Shown: positions 46,501 to 54,108 of the stretch, piece by piece
How the letters are laid out: each line of letters opens with the position of its first letter
Numbering within the stretch: position 1 is the stretch's first letter
From: Actinoplanes sp. NBC_00393
GTDB taxonomy: Bacteria; Actinomycetota; Actinomycetes; Mycobacteriales; Micromonosporaceae
DNA: 64,000 nt
Direction of reading: 5' to 3'
Assembly (NCBI RefSeq): GCF_036053395.1
Contig: NZ_CP107942.1
Span: 8,767,001 to 8,831,000, forward strand
Notes under the pieces: generated by a model
Database searches by the model: none
What the model saw: only the letters and a program-made list of their open reading frames with translations
Told to the model about the DNA's origin: nothing
Program-made: the position numbers and the translations under genes

Positions 46501-47328
46501 GCGCCCGGTGAGTCCGGCTTCGCGTTCCTGCCGGAGGAGGTCGACGGCGAGCGCTTCCTGATCGTCTTCACCAGCAAGGACCGGCTCTCCGAGCACTTCG
46601 GCGAGCCGACCCGGACGGTGGGGGTGCGGTTCTACGAGCTGATCCGCAATTGGCCGGACCCGGCCTGGTCGTTCGCGGTCAACCCGGGAACGCCGGTCGG
46701 CGCGAAGTACCCGGGGGCGCAGATCATCGCGCTGGCGAACTGGGCCACCGAGGCCGGTCTGGGCGCGGAGCCGGCTGACGGCCCGATCGCCAACGACACC
46801 ACCGCGCCGATCCCGGCTCCGGAGCCGGCCAGCGACGAGGCGCAGTCGGCGACGGTCATGCAGAAGACCATCTCGGCCGAGCAGGTCGACTACTACCTGG
46901 ATCGCGGGTACGACCGGGTTGCCGGTTTCGTGCACCGGGCGTCCGAGGTGGAGCATCTGCGTACGCCGGGTGAGCTGTTCGGTGCGCTCGGCCTCTACTA
47001 CGACTCCTCGCCGTTCCAGCCGGATGCCAAGGAAGCGTTCGTGCTGCGCTGGCCGGCTTACCGGCCCAGCCTGTACCGGATTCCCTACGGCGGGCAGAAC
47101 GAGCAGGCGCTGCGGGCCATGGACGGCTGGGTGATCGAGCGGCCGCCGTTCCGGGGCAACGGTTTCGCGCCCGGCGAGGGCCGGGACGTGATCGCCGAGT
47201 TCAAGGTGGACAGCGTCCGGCTGCCGCACGGGGCGCAGCTGTGGCGCATCGACGCGGACGGTAACGAGCGGATGCTGGCGATCTTCGACGCGGACGGGCC
47301 GTTGTGGCGCCGGGTGGGTGAGCACTGA
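43585..47328 (+). CDS. Large Pro/Gly-rich protein with two SseB domains and an unrecognised C-terminal domain
   Basis: A 1247-residue protein. Residues 1 to about 135 form an SseB N-terminal-like domain (LLPVSADALAGLAPLGWGTW, HVLAFTSQEALRSCL, WLAVNPGLPIEGYLP). About 780 residues of Pro/Gly/Ala/Ser low complexity follow, with 12- to 14-residue repeats (GSPASGYGAATP; YGPSAPTSSAG). A second SseB domain lies at about 932-1070 and a separate domain at 1091-1247 (start QKTISAEQVDYYLDRGYDRV, later YRPSLYRIPYGG and EFKVDSVRLPHGAQLWRI) that I do not recognise. No signal peptide or membrane helix is seen. GGGAGAGG precedes GTG 43585. It follows two WXG100 genes and overlaps a 120-codon gene. Export via ESX is only inferred. 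Confidence 0.8.
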   Translation: MSEWEPATDAEVAMRDALRTDDQESYFRILAGVDLLLPVSADALAGLAPLGWGTWSTGGRTHVLAFTSQEALRSCLSDYTGSARRVPYAELANTWPNLEWWLAVNPGLPIEGYLPAWFVAQLARGDLRLPTRGPGRDAHVTSKIQELGAAALAASRGNDVAGGPTYDPAASGAPAPVAASPGRPPMRGPAGVSQISPSVAPIPPVGTPSVPPGSAVPSGPSGFAGAPRPGGSVPGGFPGAPGGSASGTPGFTGTPGAGAAGGPGFAGAPGAGAPGAPGQFAGPSGGSVPRGFSGAPGGAEPSGLAGAPTSGGPGTRPGVPGGGQPPVGPGGLPVRAPGVPAPSGLPTRTPAPGDQGPPRTAGPADSSGPVTPAGYQPPSIPLSPSGATPSSGAPAPGRPGAGMATPGWDKAGMPFSPDQDPRGPLQDLKAPLPVRTPMANTPPVPEHVTPYDPAEAAFAPTWAVPGSETPPAGAPAGRDALPRRQPGQSAGAGQLSSMPGFVPTGSGSAATPPPSNLAGAAPSFPQGPASPQAAAAHGATAPTSGTGGPGNALPRRQVPPPSERPTTMAAAAQALGSNRQPPTEPPAYQQDRQGPPTGNDRFGPSGPAPSIQPHSAPGGEQPPAPAARPALIPPVIPGAPGIDRSAPVSGGPGYPGPGGGYGAAGYGPSAPTSSAGAAGYGPSAPTSSAAGYGSGPNAPTSSAGGYAAPAGSAGGFGHGSPSVPGSSAPGSPASGYGSSAPGSPAPGYGAAVPGSPASGYGAATPGSPASGYGAATPGSPASGVPASGIPASGAPASGYGTAGSGSSAAAYGAPGSASGFGGPVAAGSPQGIAPSAPGVPGMAQSAAALGYANPAPPIPGMPPQGSPAAAYATQGYGSNAFATQALPLAAGGGQGTAAVSSGLGVTGSATGSRTQANAPGQRGESTTDFVAANEVERDLQEAADGGNTDVFLSTLLLANVLVPVANHSRPGSAPGESGFAFLPEEVDGERFLIVFTSKDRLSEHFGEPTRTVGVRFYELIRNWPDPAWSFAVNPGTPVGAKYPGAQIIALANWATEAGLGAEPADGPIANDTTAPIPAPEPASDEAQSATVMQKTISAEQVDYYLDRGYDRVAGFVHRASEVEHLRTPGELFGALGLYYDSSPFQPDAKEAFVLRWPAYRPSLYRIPYGGQNEQALRAMDGWVIERPPFRGNGFAPGEGRDVIAEFKVDSVRLPHGAQLWRIDADGNERMLAIFDADGPLWRRVGEH
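45574..45652 (+). repeat. 37-bp direct repeats inside the low-complexity region
   Basis: 45574-45610 and 45616-45652 are identical over 37 bp with a 42-bp period, encoding AGYGPSAPTSSA twice. A third, diverged copy follows. The exact identity suggests recent duplication. Confidence 0.9.
45841..45948 (+). repeat. 36-bp coding repeats (GSPASGYGAATP)
   Basis: Units begin at 45841, 45877 and 45913 with a 36-bp period and a few synonymous differences; looser copies extend upstream to about 45770. They encode 12-residue Gly/Ser/Pro/Ala units of the linker. Confidence 0.85.
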
Positions 47329-47690
47329 TGCGTGACGGCTACGTGGTGACCTGGCAGGGGCAGGAGTACGACGCTGCCCCGGACGGGGACCGGGTCCGGA
47401 TCTATGCGACCGGCCCGGCCGAGGGTTTCCAGGAGGTCAAGGCCGGGCGGTACGTACGGGTGCTGGAGCCCGACGAGTACGAGGAGCTCGCGTACGTCCG
47501 GACTCTCTGCACCTGGCGCGGCGAGCCGTTCATCGTGCTCGCCGAGGCGGACAGCTGGCTGCGCCTGGAGTACACGGGTGGTCGCGCTCCGGTGGCCCGC
47601 CGGCTGGGGCTGGAGGAGTTCGACTACGGGGTGTACCAGGGGTGGGCGCCGGCTCACGAGGTGCGCGACCGGTACGAGCACCGGATCTGA
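47328..47690 (+). CDS. Small hypothetical protein coupled to the SseB-domain protein
   Basis: A 120-residue, acidic, beta-rich cytosolic protein with no signal peptide. Readable conserved-looking segments are TWRGEPFIVLAEADSWLRL and YTGGRAPVARRLGLEEFDYG. I do not recognise a named family. Its ATG overlaps the last base of the preceding stop (TGATG), so the two proteins are made in a fixed ratio. Small soluble genes directly after large multidomain genes in WXG100 loci are often immunity or chaperone partners; this is context only. Confidence 0.7.
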   Translation: MRDGYVVTWQGQEYDAAPDGDRVRIYATGPAEGFQEVKAGRYVRVLEPDEYEELAYVRTLCTWRGEPFIVLAEADSWLRLEYTGGRAPVARRLGLEEFDYGVYQGWAPAHEVRDRYEHRI

Positions 47691-47693
47691 GTC

Positions 47694-48620
47694 TCAGGCC
47701 GGGGCTTTGAGCCACCGCAGGATTTCGCCGGTCACGACGTCCGGGGCTTCCTGGTGCAGGAAGTGCCCGACGTCCGGGATCAGGCGCCATTCGTAGGGCG
47801 CGGTCACGTACCGCCCGGAGCCCTGTGCCGTGCGCGGCAGCACCGCGGTGTCCAACGCGCCGTGCAGCTGCAGGGTGGGCACGCTCGACGGCCGCTGCAT
47901 CAGCTTGACGAATCGGTATCCCTGCAGCCGCAGTGCGCTGCGGGCCACCCACCGGTACGCCTCCAGCGCGCAGAACGCCGCCTGCGGGATCTGCATGGCC
48001 TGCCGGCAGCGAGCCGAATACTCCCCGAACTCGGGGGTGTCCGCCCAGCCGGGGCTGCTCCACTGGGTCATCAGCTCACCGACCAGCGCCGCGTCGTCGC
48101 GGGTGAGCACGTGTTCGAAGCGGGGCACCTGGAAGCGCAGGATCGTCGCGGAGGCGGCGAGCTGGCCGCGCGGGTCGGCGAAGACGGCCGCCCGTAACCG
48201 CAGCGGATGCGCAGCACCGAGCACGACGAGCCGGTTGACCAGTTTCGGGTGGAACGATGCGGCCGCCCACCCGATCATCCCGCCGGCGCCGGCACCGACC
48301 ACGGTGGCCGACCGTTCGCCGAGGGCCCGGATCAGGCCGGTGACGTCGGCGGCCATGGTGTAGCCGTCGTACCCCCGGGGTGGTTTGTCGCTGGCGCCGT
48401 AACCGCGCAGGTCGATGGCGGCGGCCCGGAAGCCCGCGTCCGCAACGCGGATCATGATTTCGTTCCAGGCCCACCAGAACTCGGGAAAGCCGTGCAGGAA
48501 GAGCACGAGCGGGCCGGTCCCCACTTCAGCGACGTGGAACCGGCTGCCGTTGGCGCCGACGAAGCGGTGCCGCCACGGCCCCTCCGTCAAGACCACCGAC
48601 TCGTCCACCTGACCGCCCAT
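47694..48620 (-). CDS. Alpha/beta hydrolase-fold protein lacking the nucleophile
   Basis: A 308-residue protein resembling epoxide hydrolases and haloalkane dehalogenases. The oxyanion region FLHGFPEFWWAWNEI, the acid in LHGALDTAV and the His in PDVGHFLHQEAP are present. The nucleophile elbow, normally G-H-D-W-G-G or G-x-S-x-G, reads V-G-A-G-A-G-G: residue 111 is Gly where Asp or Ser is required. The codons are clear, so this is not a misread. It is either non-catalytic or uses another residue. It lies convergent to the SseB operon and upstream of a lipoprotein on the same strand. Confidence 0.8.
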   Translation of the reverse strand: MGGQVDESVVLTEGPWRHRFVGANGSRFHVAEVGTGPLVLFLHGFPEFWWAWNEIMIRVADAGFRAAAIDLRGYGASDKPPRGYDGYTMAADVTGLIRALGERSATVVGAGAGGMIGWAAASFHPKLVNRLVVLGAAHPLRLRAAVFADPRGQLAASATILRFQVPRFEHVLTRDDAALVGELMTQWSSPGWADTPEFGEYSARCRQAMQIPQAAFCALEAYRWVARSALRLQGYRFVKLMQRPSSVPTLQLHGALDTAVLPRTAQGSGRYVTAPYEWRLIPDVGHFLHQEAPDVVTGEILRWLKAPA

Positions 48621-48686
48621 GCCGTCAGCCTATGCGCCGCTGTCACGGACGTTGCCGGGCAGTGGCGAAGATGAACCCAGCCGTGA

Positions 48687-49151
48687 TCATTTGATGGTCT
48701 CGACCTCGAGCATGTTCATCAGGTTGCCGGGACCGCAGTAGATGCGCAGGAGCGAGGGTTCCAGGAGCGCCTTGACCCGGCTGCCTTTGGTCAGCTCGAT
48801 GCCCTCGGTGGAGTACAGCGCGTAGTGCTGGCCGTCGTCGGCGAGCATGCCGTAGCACGGACCTTTACCCCCACGGGTGACCATGCCGGCGACCCAGCCG
48901 TCGGTGGGCAGGTTGTCGGTCGGCTCCTTGGGCGGTTTCGCCGTCTTGGTGATCGTCGGAAGCGACGACGGGGACAACGACGGATCAGACGCGGCGGGTG
49001 ACGGAGCCGGCGAGGCGACCGCGGAAGGCGCGGGAGCAGAGGCAGAGGAAGAGGAGGGGGCGGAGGCGGACGGCGTCGCGCCCGCGCATCCGGCGAGAAC
49101 TGCGCCGGCGGCCATGACCAGGCCGATCCGGAACGTGGCGTGATCGCGCAT
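48687..49151 (-). CDS. Putative lipoprotein
   Basis: A 154-residue exported lipoprotein. The signal peptide ends in the lipobox LAGC with Cys22 as the acylation site. About 60 Ser/Ala/Pro-rich residues form a stalk, then a small compact domain with two cysteines (GPCYGMLADDGQHYALYS and LRIYCGPGN) that could form a disulfide. The domain looks like a small OB-like or beta-barrel fold; no function is known. Single gene between the hydrolase and the metalloprotease, same strand. Confidence 0.75.
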   Translation of the reverse strand: MRDHATFRIGLVMAAGAVLAGCAGATPSASAPSSSSASAPAPSAVASPAPSPAASDPSLSPSSLPTITKTAKPPKEPTDNLPTDGWVAGMVTRGGKGPCYGMLADDGQHYALYSTEGIELTKGSRVKALLEPSLLRIYCGPGNLMNMLEVETIK

Positions 49152-49264
49152 CAGTTCATCCTTCCCGCTGCGGGTGTCCCGGATAAGACGATTCGTGACC
49201 CCGATCGGTTCCGCGAAAGAAGCGCCCGGGGAGCGGACTCCCCGGGCGCCGGTGAAGCATCCGA

Positions 49265-51664
49265 TCAGTAGACGGCGACGGTCATCGAGGTGCCGACCTG
49301 GGTCAGGACGGCGATCTTGACACCGACTGCCGGGAGCTTGACGCCGTGGTTCGGCAGCTCCTCGTAGAAGTACTTGTCCTTGTCGTGGAAGACCGGGTCA
49401 CCGAGCTGCGGCTTGATGACCGACTCCGCGCCGTTGAGGTGCAGCTTCATCCCGTCGGTCGGGTAGAGGCTGAACGGTGCGTCGTAGACCTGGACACGGG
49501 ACCGCCACGGAACCCCGGTCGGGTTGATCAGCGGCTTCGGGTGCGCGTCGATGTAGAGGTTGCGCCCCTCACCCGGGTGTTCGTTGGTGTTGTTGTCCGC
49601 CTGGGAGGTGTCCCAGTAGGAGATCAGCAGACCGGTCTGGTAGTTGTAGTGCTCCACCCAGTCCGGTTTGGTGTTCGCCCACCCGAAGTTGTACGGGCCG
49701 GTCGCCAGGTACTTGTCGTACGAGGTGTAGCTGCGGTACCCGGCGATGTAGTAGTTCGGGAAGTTTCGGATGTAGGTCTGCTCGACCGCCGAGAAGCCGT
49801 CCAGCGTCCAGGTGGAGGCCTCTTCCGCACCGTCGGTCAGCACCGCAGCGCCGTCCGCGGTGATGGTGATCTCGTCAGCGTAGAAGCCGCCCTCGGACAC
49901 CGCGGTGTCGGTCAGGTAGCGGAGGCGGAAGGAGACCTTCTTGCCCGCGTACGCGTCCAGGGGCACCGCGATGTCGACCCAGCTGCCCTTGGTGTACCCG
50001 GTCAGGGCCGGGTTCTTGCCCGGGTCCTTCGGGAAGGCCTTGCCGGCCACCGTCCCGTCGAGCGGGGTCCACGTGGCGCCGTCCGTCGAGGCCTCGAAGT
50101 ACAGGTAGTCGTAGTTCTCCTCGATCTCGTACCGGCCCTTGAGCGTGACACTCGCCGTGGTCTTGCCGGTGAGGTCGATCTCCCGGGTCATGGTGTTCTC
50201 GAGGTCGTCCTCGTTGCCGGAGAAGTATTGCTTCGTCCCCGCGTACGGCGCGCCGGCCTGGAACTGCACCGGCTTCTCCGGGAGCTGCACCACCACGGCC
50301 TGCTTCTTCTTGGTGTTGTACTCCTGTGGGCCGAGCTGGATGACCTTCTTGGTGCCCGACTTGACCAGCTCGTAGTCGAGCCAGCCGAGCTGCAGCTTGT
50401 TCCAGGCGCCGAGGTCGCCGGGCCGGGTGCCGATGCCCTGGTCCTTCTTGCCGCTGAGCCGGCTCTGCGCCATCAGCGTCCAGTACTCGCTGTTGTTGTC
50501 GCCCAGGCCGCTGGTGTCGTAGTCGTCCGGCAGGCCGAGGTCGTGGCCGTACTCGTGGACGAAGACGCTGAGGCCGCCGTTCTCCGGCTGGATCGTGTAG
50601 TCGCCGATCCAGATGCCGGTGTCGGCGATCTGGGTGCCGCCCTTCTTGTTGGTGCCGGGGCCCTGACCGGAGTAGCGGTTCACGTACCACCGGTGGCTCC
50701 AGACCGCGTCCTCACCCTGGTACGGGTCGCCGTCGGCCTGGTCGCCGCCGGAGTGGACGATCTGGAAGTGGTCGATGTAGCCGTCGGCCTCGTTGAAGTC
50801 GCCGTCACCGTCGAAGTCGTACCGGTCGTACTGGTCGAACGACTTCACGTCCGCGGCGATCTCGGCGTCGCTGCGGCCGGCGGCTTTCTGGTCGGCGACC
50901 CACTGGTTCGCGGCGTCGGCCACCAGTTCCCAGACGTTGTCGCAGTTGCTACCCGGGCACACGGCCGGGTCGTCACCGTTGGCGTCGGTCGGGTTGTCGT
51001 TCGAGCGGCCGTACCGTGCCTCGTTGTACTTGACCTTGACCCAGTCCGTGACCGTGCCGTCGACGCTGTAGCGGCCGGACGACTGGGTCTCGTAGTAGGT
51101 CTTGACCGACTCGACGCCCTCGCCCTCACCGAAGTACAGATTCTGGAAGTACTCCCGGTTGTAGTCGGGCTGCCAGATCGTCGAGTTGTCGACCTTGCGG
51201 TCCGGCTCCGGGATCGCGTTGTGCAGCGGCCCCTCGAAGGTGGACGGGCCCGCGAACTGCGGGGTCGTGTCCTTGTCCGGGAAGTTCGGGTGCCGCTCGT
51301 TGCCGAACTCGGTGAGGATCACGAAGATCCGGTCGGTCTGTTCCCGCGCGAGTTCGACGTACTGGTTCTTGCCGTAGCGACCGAAGCCGCCGTTGCCGTA
51401 CGTCTTGCCCAGGTTGACGACCTTGCTGCCGTTGCGGGTCTCCACCTTGGACTCGCCGCTCAGCACCTGGCTGACGGCCTGCTCGCGCAGCGCCCGGCGT
51501 TTCTCCTCCAGCGGGTTCGGCAGGTCATCGACCGGAAGTTGTTCCTCGGCCTGTGCCGCCGGAGACGGATCTGCCGGGGGTGCCGCTACGGCCACGGTCG
51601 GAACCAGAGCTCCGACGCTGGTGACCATCGCGGCGCCGAGCAGTCCTACGACCACCTTGCGCAC
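49265..51664 (-). CDS. Secreted M6-family metalloprotease (immune inhibitor A type)
   Basis: A 799-residue secreted zinc protease. A Sec signal peptide ends near residue 28 (AVAAPPADP). An N-terminal propeptide is followed by the M6 peptidase domain with HEYGHDLGLPDD near residue 370, giving the zinc ligands and catalytic Glu of HExxH. Acidic segments (DRYDFDGDGDFNEADGYID) look calcium-binding. The C-terminal part has MAM/VEG-like beta domains as in InhA of Bacillus thuringiensis. The start is GTG 51664. In Bacillus these degrade host antibacterial peptides; in soil actinobacteria a nutrient-scavenging role is more likely. Confidence 0.92.
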   Translation of the reverse strand: MRKVVVGLLGAAMVTSVGALVPTVAVAAPPADPSPAAQAEEQLPVDDLPNPLEEKRRALREQAVSQVLSGESKVETRNGSKVVNLGKTYGNGGFGRYGKNQYVELAREQTDRIFVILTEFGNERHPNFPDKDTTPQFAGPSTFEGPLHNAIPEPDRKVDNSTIWQPDYNREYFQNLYFGEGEGVESVKTYYETQSSGRYSVDGTVTDWVKVKYNEARYGRSNDNPTDANGDDPAVCPGSNCDNVWELVADAANQWVADQKAAGRSDAEIAADVKSFDQYDRYDFDGDGDFNEADGYIDHFQIVHSGGDQADGDPYQGEDAVWSHRWYVNRYSGQGPGTNKKGGTQIADTGIWIGDYTIQPENGGLSVFVHEYGHDLGLPDDYDTSGLGDNNSEYWTLMAQSRLSGKKDQGIGTRPGDLGAWNKLQLGWLDYELVKSGTKKVIQLGPQEYNTKKKQAVVVQLPEKPVQFQAGAPYAGTKQYFSGNEDDLENTMTREIDLTGKTTASVTLKGRYEIEENYDYLYFEASTDGATWTPLDGTVAGKAFPKDPGKNPALTGYTKGSWVDIAVPLDAYAGKKVSFRLRYLTDTAVSEGGFYADEITITADGAAVLTDGAEEASTWTLDGFSAVEQTYIRNFPNYYIAGYRSYTSYDKYLATGPYNFGWANTKPDWVEHYNYQTGLLISYWDTSQADNNTNEHPGEGRNLYIDAHPKPLINPTGVPWRSRVQVYDAPFSLYPTDGMKLHLNGAESVIKPQLGDPVFHDKDKYFYEELPNHGVKLPAVGVKIAVLTQVGTSMTVAVY

Positions 51665-51849
51665 TACGTTTACCTCCGTTTACGCGGCCGGCCGCAGGGT
51701 GTTGCGGACCGGCGTCAAACGGCCCCGGGGTTCGGGACTGTAGGTGAACGTATGCAAACAAACCGATGCCTGGAAGTTGCCTGAGATATCGATGACCAAT
51801 GGTTATCTGATATGCCCAGGCCATAACGTCAGACGTTTCATAACGGACA
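51665..51849. promoter_or_regulatory. AT-rich promoter region of the metalloprotease gene
   Basis: The 185 bp before the protease GTG contain an AT-rich stretch (about 51780-51848) with repeated GATAT and ATAACG words, unusual for this DNA and consistent with a regulated promoter. No specific regulator can be named. Confidence 0.4.
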
Positions 51850-51883
51850 AAAGGCTGGCGGCGCGAGCGCGCCACCAGCCTTT
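51850..51883 (-). terminator. Intrinsic terminator of acs
   Basis: Arms 51850-51864 and 51869-51883 pair over 15 bp with one mismatch and a 4-nt loop. On the minus strand the hairpin ends in TTTTGTCC, 15 bp after the acs stop codon. Confidence 0.87.
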
Positions 51884-51898
51884 ATGGACCGACGTCGG

Positions 51899-53899
51899 TC
51901 AGTCCTCGGACTTACCCGACTGCATCCCGGTGGAGATCAGGTCCATCACGGCGGAGTCCTGCAGCGTCGTGACGTCGCCCAGCGAGCGGTTCTCCGCCAC
52001 GTCCCGCAGCAGCCGTCGCATGATCTTGCCGGACCGGGTCTTCGGCAGCTCCGGAACGAGCATGATCTGCCGCGGCTTGGCGATCGGGCCGAGCGTCTTG
52101 GCCACGTGGTTGCGCAGCTCCTTGATGAGCTCCTCACCGGCGTCGCCCTCGGTGTCGACGTTGCCGCGCGGGATGGTGAACGCGACGATCGCCTGACCGG
52201 TGGTCGGGTCGGTAGCGCCGACCACGGCCGCCTCGGCCACCGACGGGTGCGACACCAGCGCCGACTCGACCTCGGTGGTGGAGATGTTGTGACCGGAAAC
52301 GAGCATGACGTCGTCGACCCGGCCGAGCAGCCAGAGCGAGCCGTCCTCATCCTTCTTCGCGCCGTCACCGGCGAAGTAGATCCACTCGCCGGACGAGGCG
52401 GAAGAGGAGGACGAAGCGCCGGCTCCGAACCGCGACCAATAGGTGTCGAGGAACCGCTGGTCGTCGCCCCAGATCGTGCGCAGCATCGACGGCCACGGCT
52501 CACGCAGCACCAGGAAGCCGCCACCACCGTCCGGCACCGACTGGGCCTCGTCGTCCACCACGTCGGCGCTGATGCCGGGCAGCGGGGTCATCGCCGAACC
52601 GGGCTTCGCCGAGGTCACGCCGGGCAGCGGCGAGATCATGATCGCGCCGGTCTCGGTCTGCCACCAGGTGTCCACGATCGGCGCGCGCTCGCGGCCGACG
52701 TTCTCCCTGTACCACATCCAGGCCTCGGGGTTGATCGGCTCACCGACGCTGCCGAGCACCCGCAGCGAGGACAAGTCGTACTTCGCGGGGATGTCGTCGC
52801 CCCACTTCATCATGGTGCGGATCAGCGTCGGGGCGGTGTAGAGGATCGACACCTTGTACTTGTCGACGATCTGCCAGAACCGGCCCCGGTCGGGGGTGTC
52901 GGGCGTGCCCTCGTACATCACCTGGGTCGCGCCGTTGGAGAGCGGACCGTAAACGATGTACGAGTGCCCGGTCACCCAACCGATGTCGGCGGTGCACCAG
53001 TAGACGTCGGTCTCCGGCTTCAGGTCGAAGACCGCGTGGTGGGTGTAGGAGGTCTGGGTCAGGTAGCCGCCGGTGGTGTGCAGGATGCCCTTCGGCTTAC
53101 CGGTCGTACCCGAGGTGTAGAGGATGAACAGCGGGTGCTCGGAGTCGAACGGCTGCGCGGTGTGCGAAGAGTCGGCCTGCTCGACCGTCTCGTGCCACCA
53201 CTTGTCCTTGTCGGTCCAGGCGACCTCCTGGCCGGTGCGGCGGACCACCAGCACGTGCTCGATGCTGCCGGTGCGCGCCACGGCCTCGTCCACGGTCGGC
53301 TTGAGCGCCGACGGCTTGCCCCGCCGGTAGCCGCCGTCCGCGGTGATCACGACCTTGGCGGCAGCGTCCTCGATCCGGGTGGCCAGCGCGTCCACCGAGA
53401 AACCGCCGAACACGACGCTGTGCGTCGCGCCGATCCGGGCGCAGGCGAGCATCGCCACCGCGGCTTCCGGGATCATCGGCAGGTAGATCATGACGCGGTC
53501 GCCTGCGGCGACCCCGAGCTCGGTGAGGGTGTTGGCGGCCTGGCTCACCGACTTCAACAATTCGGCGTACGTCACCGTGCGCGTATCCCCGGGCTCGCCT
53601 TCCCAGTGGATCGCCACCTTGTCGCCGTGTCCCGCCTCGACGTGGCGGTCCACGCAGTTGTACGCGATGTTCAGCTCGCCGCCGACGAACCACTTCGCGA
53701 ACGGCGGGTTCGACCAGTCGAGAATCTGGTCCCACGGCTTCGCCCAGGACAGCCGCTCGGCCTGGCGCGCCCAGAAGGCGAGCCGGTCGGACGCAGCCTC
53801 CTCGTAGGCCTCAGCCTTCACATTCGCGTTCGCCGCGAGGTCGGCGGGCGGCGGGAATTGCCGCGTCTCCGAGTACAAGTTCTCCAGTGTCTCGCTCAT
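51899..53899 (-). CDS. acs: Acetyl-CoA synthetase (AMP-forming)
   Basis: A 666-residue ANL-superfamily ligase that activates acetate to acetyl-CoA via acetyl-AMP. The AMP-binding motif [11 protein letters not shown], the A5 region (DTWWQTETG), the hinge segment and the C-terminal acetylation-site motif [13 protein letters not shown] with its catalytic Lys are all present. A polar insertion ([15 protein letters not shown]) before [10 protein letters not shown] is somewhat longer than usual. ATG start with AGGAG upstream. The order acs, Fic-like gene and small membrane gene recalls actinobacterial acs loci. Confidence 0.96.
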   Translation of the reverse strand: MSETLENLYSETRQFPPPADLAANANVKAEAYEEAASDRLAFWARQAERLSWAKPWDQILDWSNPPFAKWFVGGELNIAYNCVDRHVEAGHGDKVAIHWEGEPGDTRTVTYAELLKSVSQAANTLTELGVAAGDRVMIYLPMIPEAAVAMLACARIGATHSVVFGGFSVDALATRIEDAAAKVVITADGGYRRGKPSALKPTVDEAVARTGSIEHVLVVRRTGQEVAWTDKDKWWHETVEQADSSHTAQPFDSEHPLFILYTSGTTGKPKGILHTTGGYLTQTSYTHHAVFDLKPETDVYWCTADIGWVTGHSYIVYGPLSNGATQVMYEGTPDTPDRGRFWQIVDKYKVSILYTAPTLIRTMMKWGDDIPAKYDLSSLRVLGSVGEPINPEAWMWYRENVGRERAPIVDTWWQTETGAIMISPLPGVTSAKPGSAMTPLPGISADVVDDEAQSVPDGGGGFLVLREPWPSMLRTIWGDDQRFLDTYWSRFGAGASSSSSASSGEWIYFAGDGAKKDEDGSLWLLGRVDDVMLVSGHNISTTEVESALVSHPSVAEAAVVGATDPTTGQAIVAFTIPRGNVDTEGDAGEELIKELRNHVAKTLGPIAKPRQIMLVPELPKTRSGKIMRRLLRDVAENRSLGDVTTLQDSAVMDLISTGMQSGKSED

Positions 53900-54108
53900 G
53901 AGGGCGGCTCCTCTGCCTGACCGGGGTTTCTTCGTTGCACACTAGTTGCGCCGGGTGGTCCGGCGAAGGGTTGCGCCGCGGGGCGCGCCCGATGGTTCGG
54001 TACGCGCGCCGACTGGCTCTTTGCTGCTCGCTACTGCGCGAATCTTGCCAGTTCCACGCGTATTTGTGCACCCCGTGTTTCTGCTTCTTTACCGGTTACC
54101 GTGTTCAC

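Noticed and set aside
46858..47328. TNT-type NADase domain at the C-terminus of the SseB-domain protein
   Set aside because: The characteristic TNT segments (DRFG, RxLPP, YxxY) are not visible. Left as an unrecognised domain.
49346..51784. Long open frame on the plus strand opposite the M6 metalloprotease
   Set aside because: It mirrors the protease codons in antisense. Composition is Val/Leu/Arg-biased without domains, as expected for antisense frames in GC-rich DNA.
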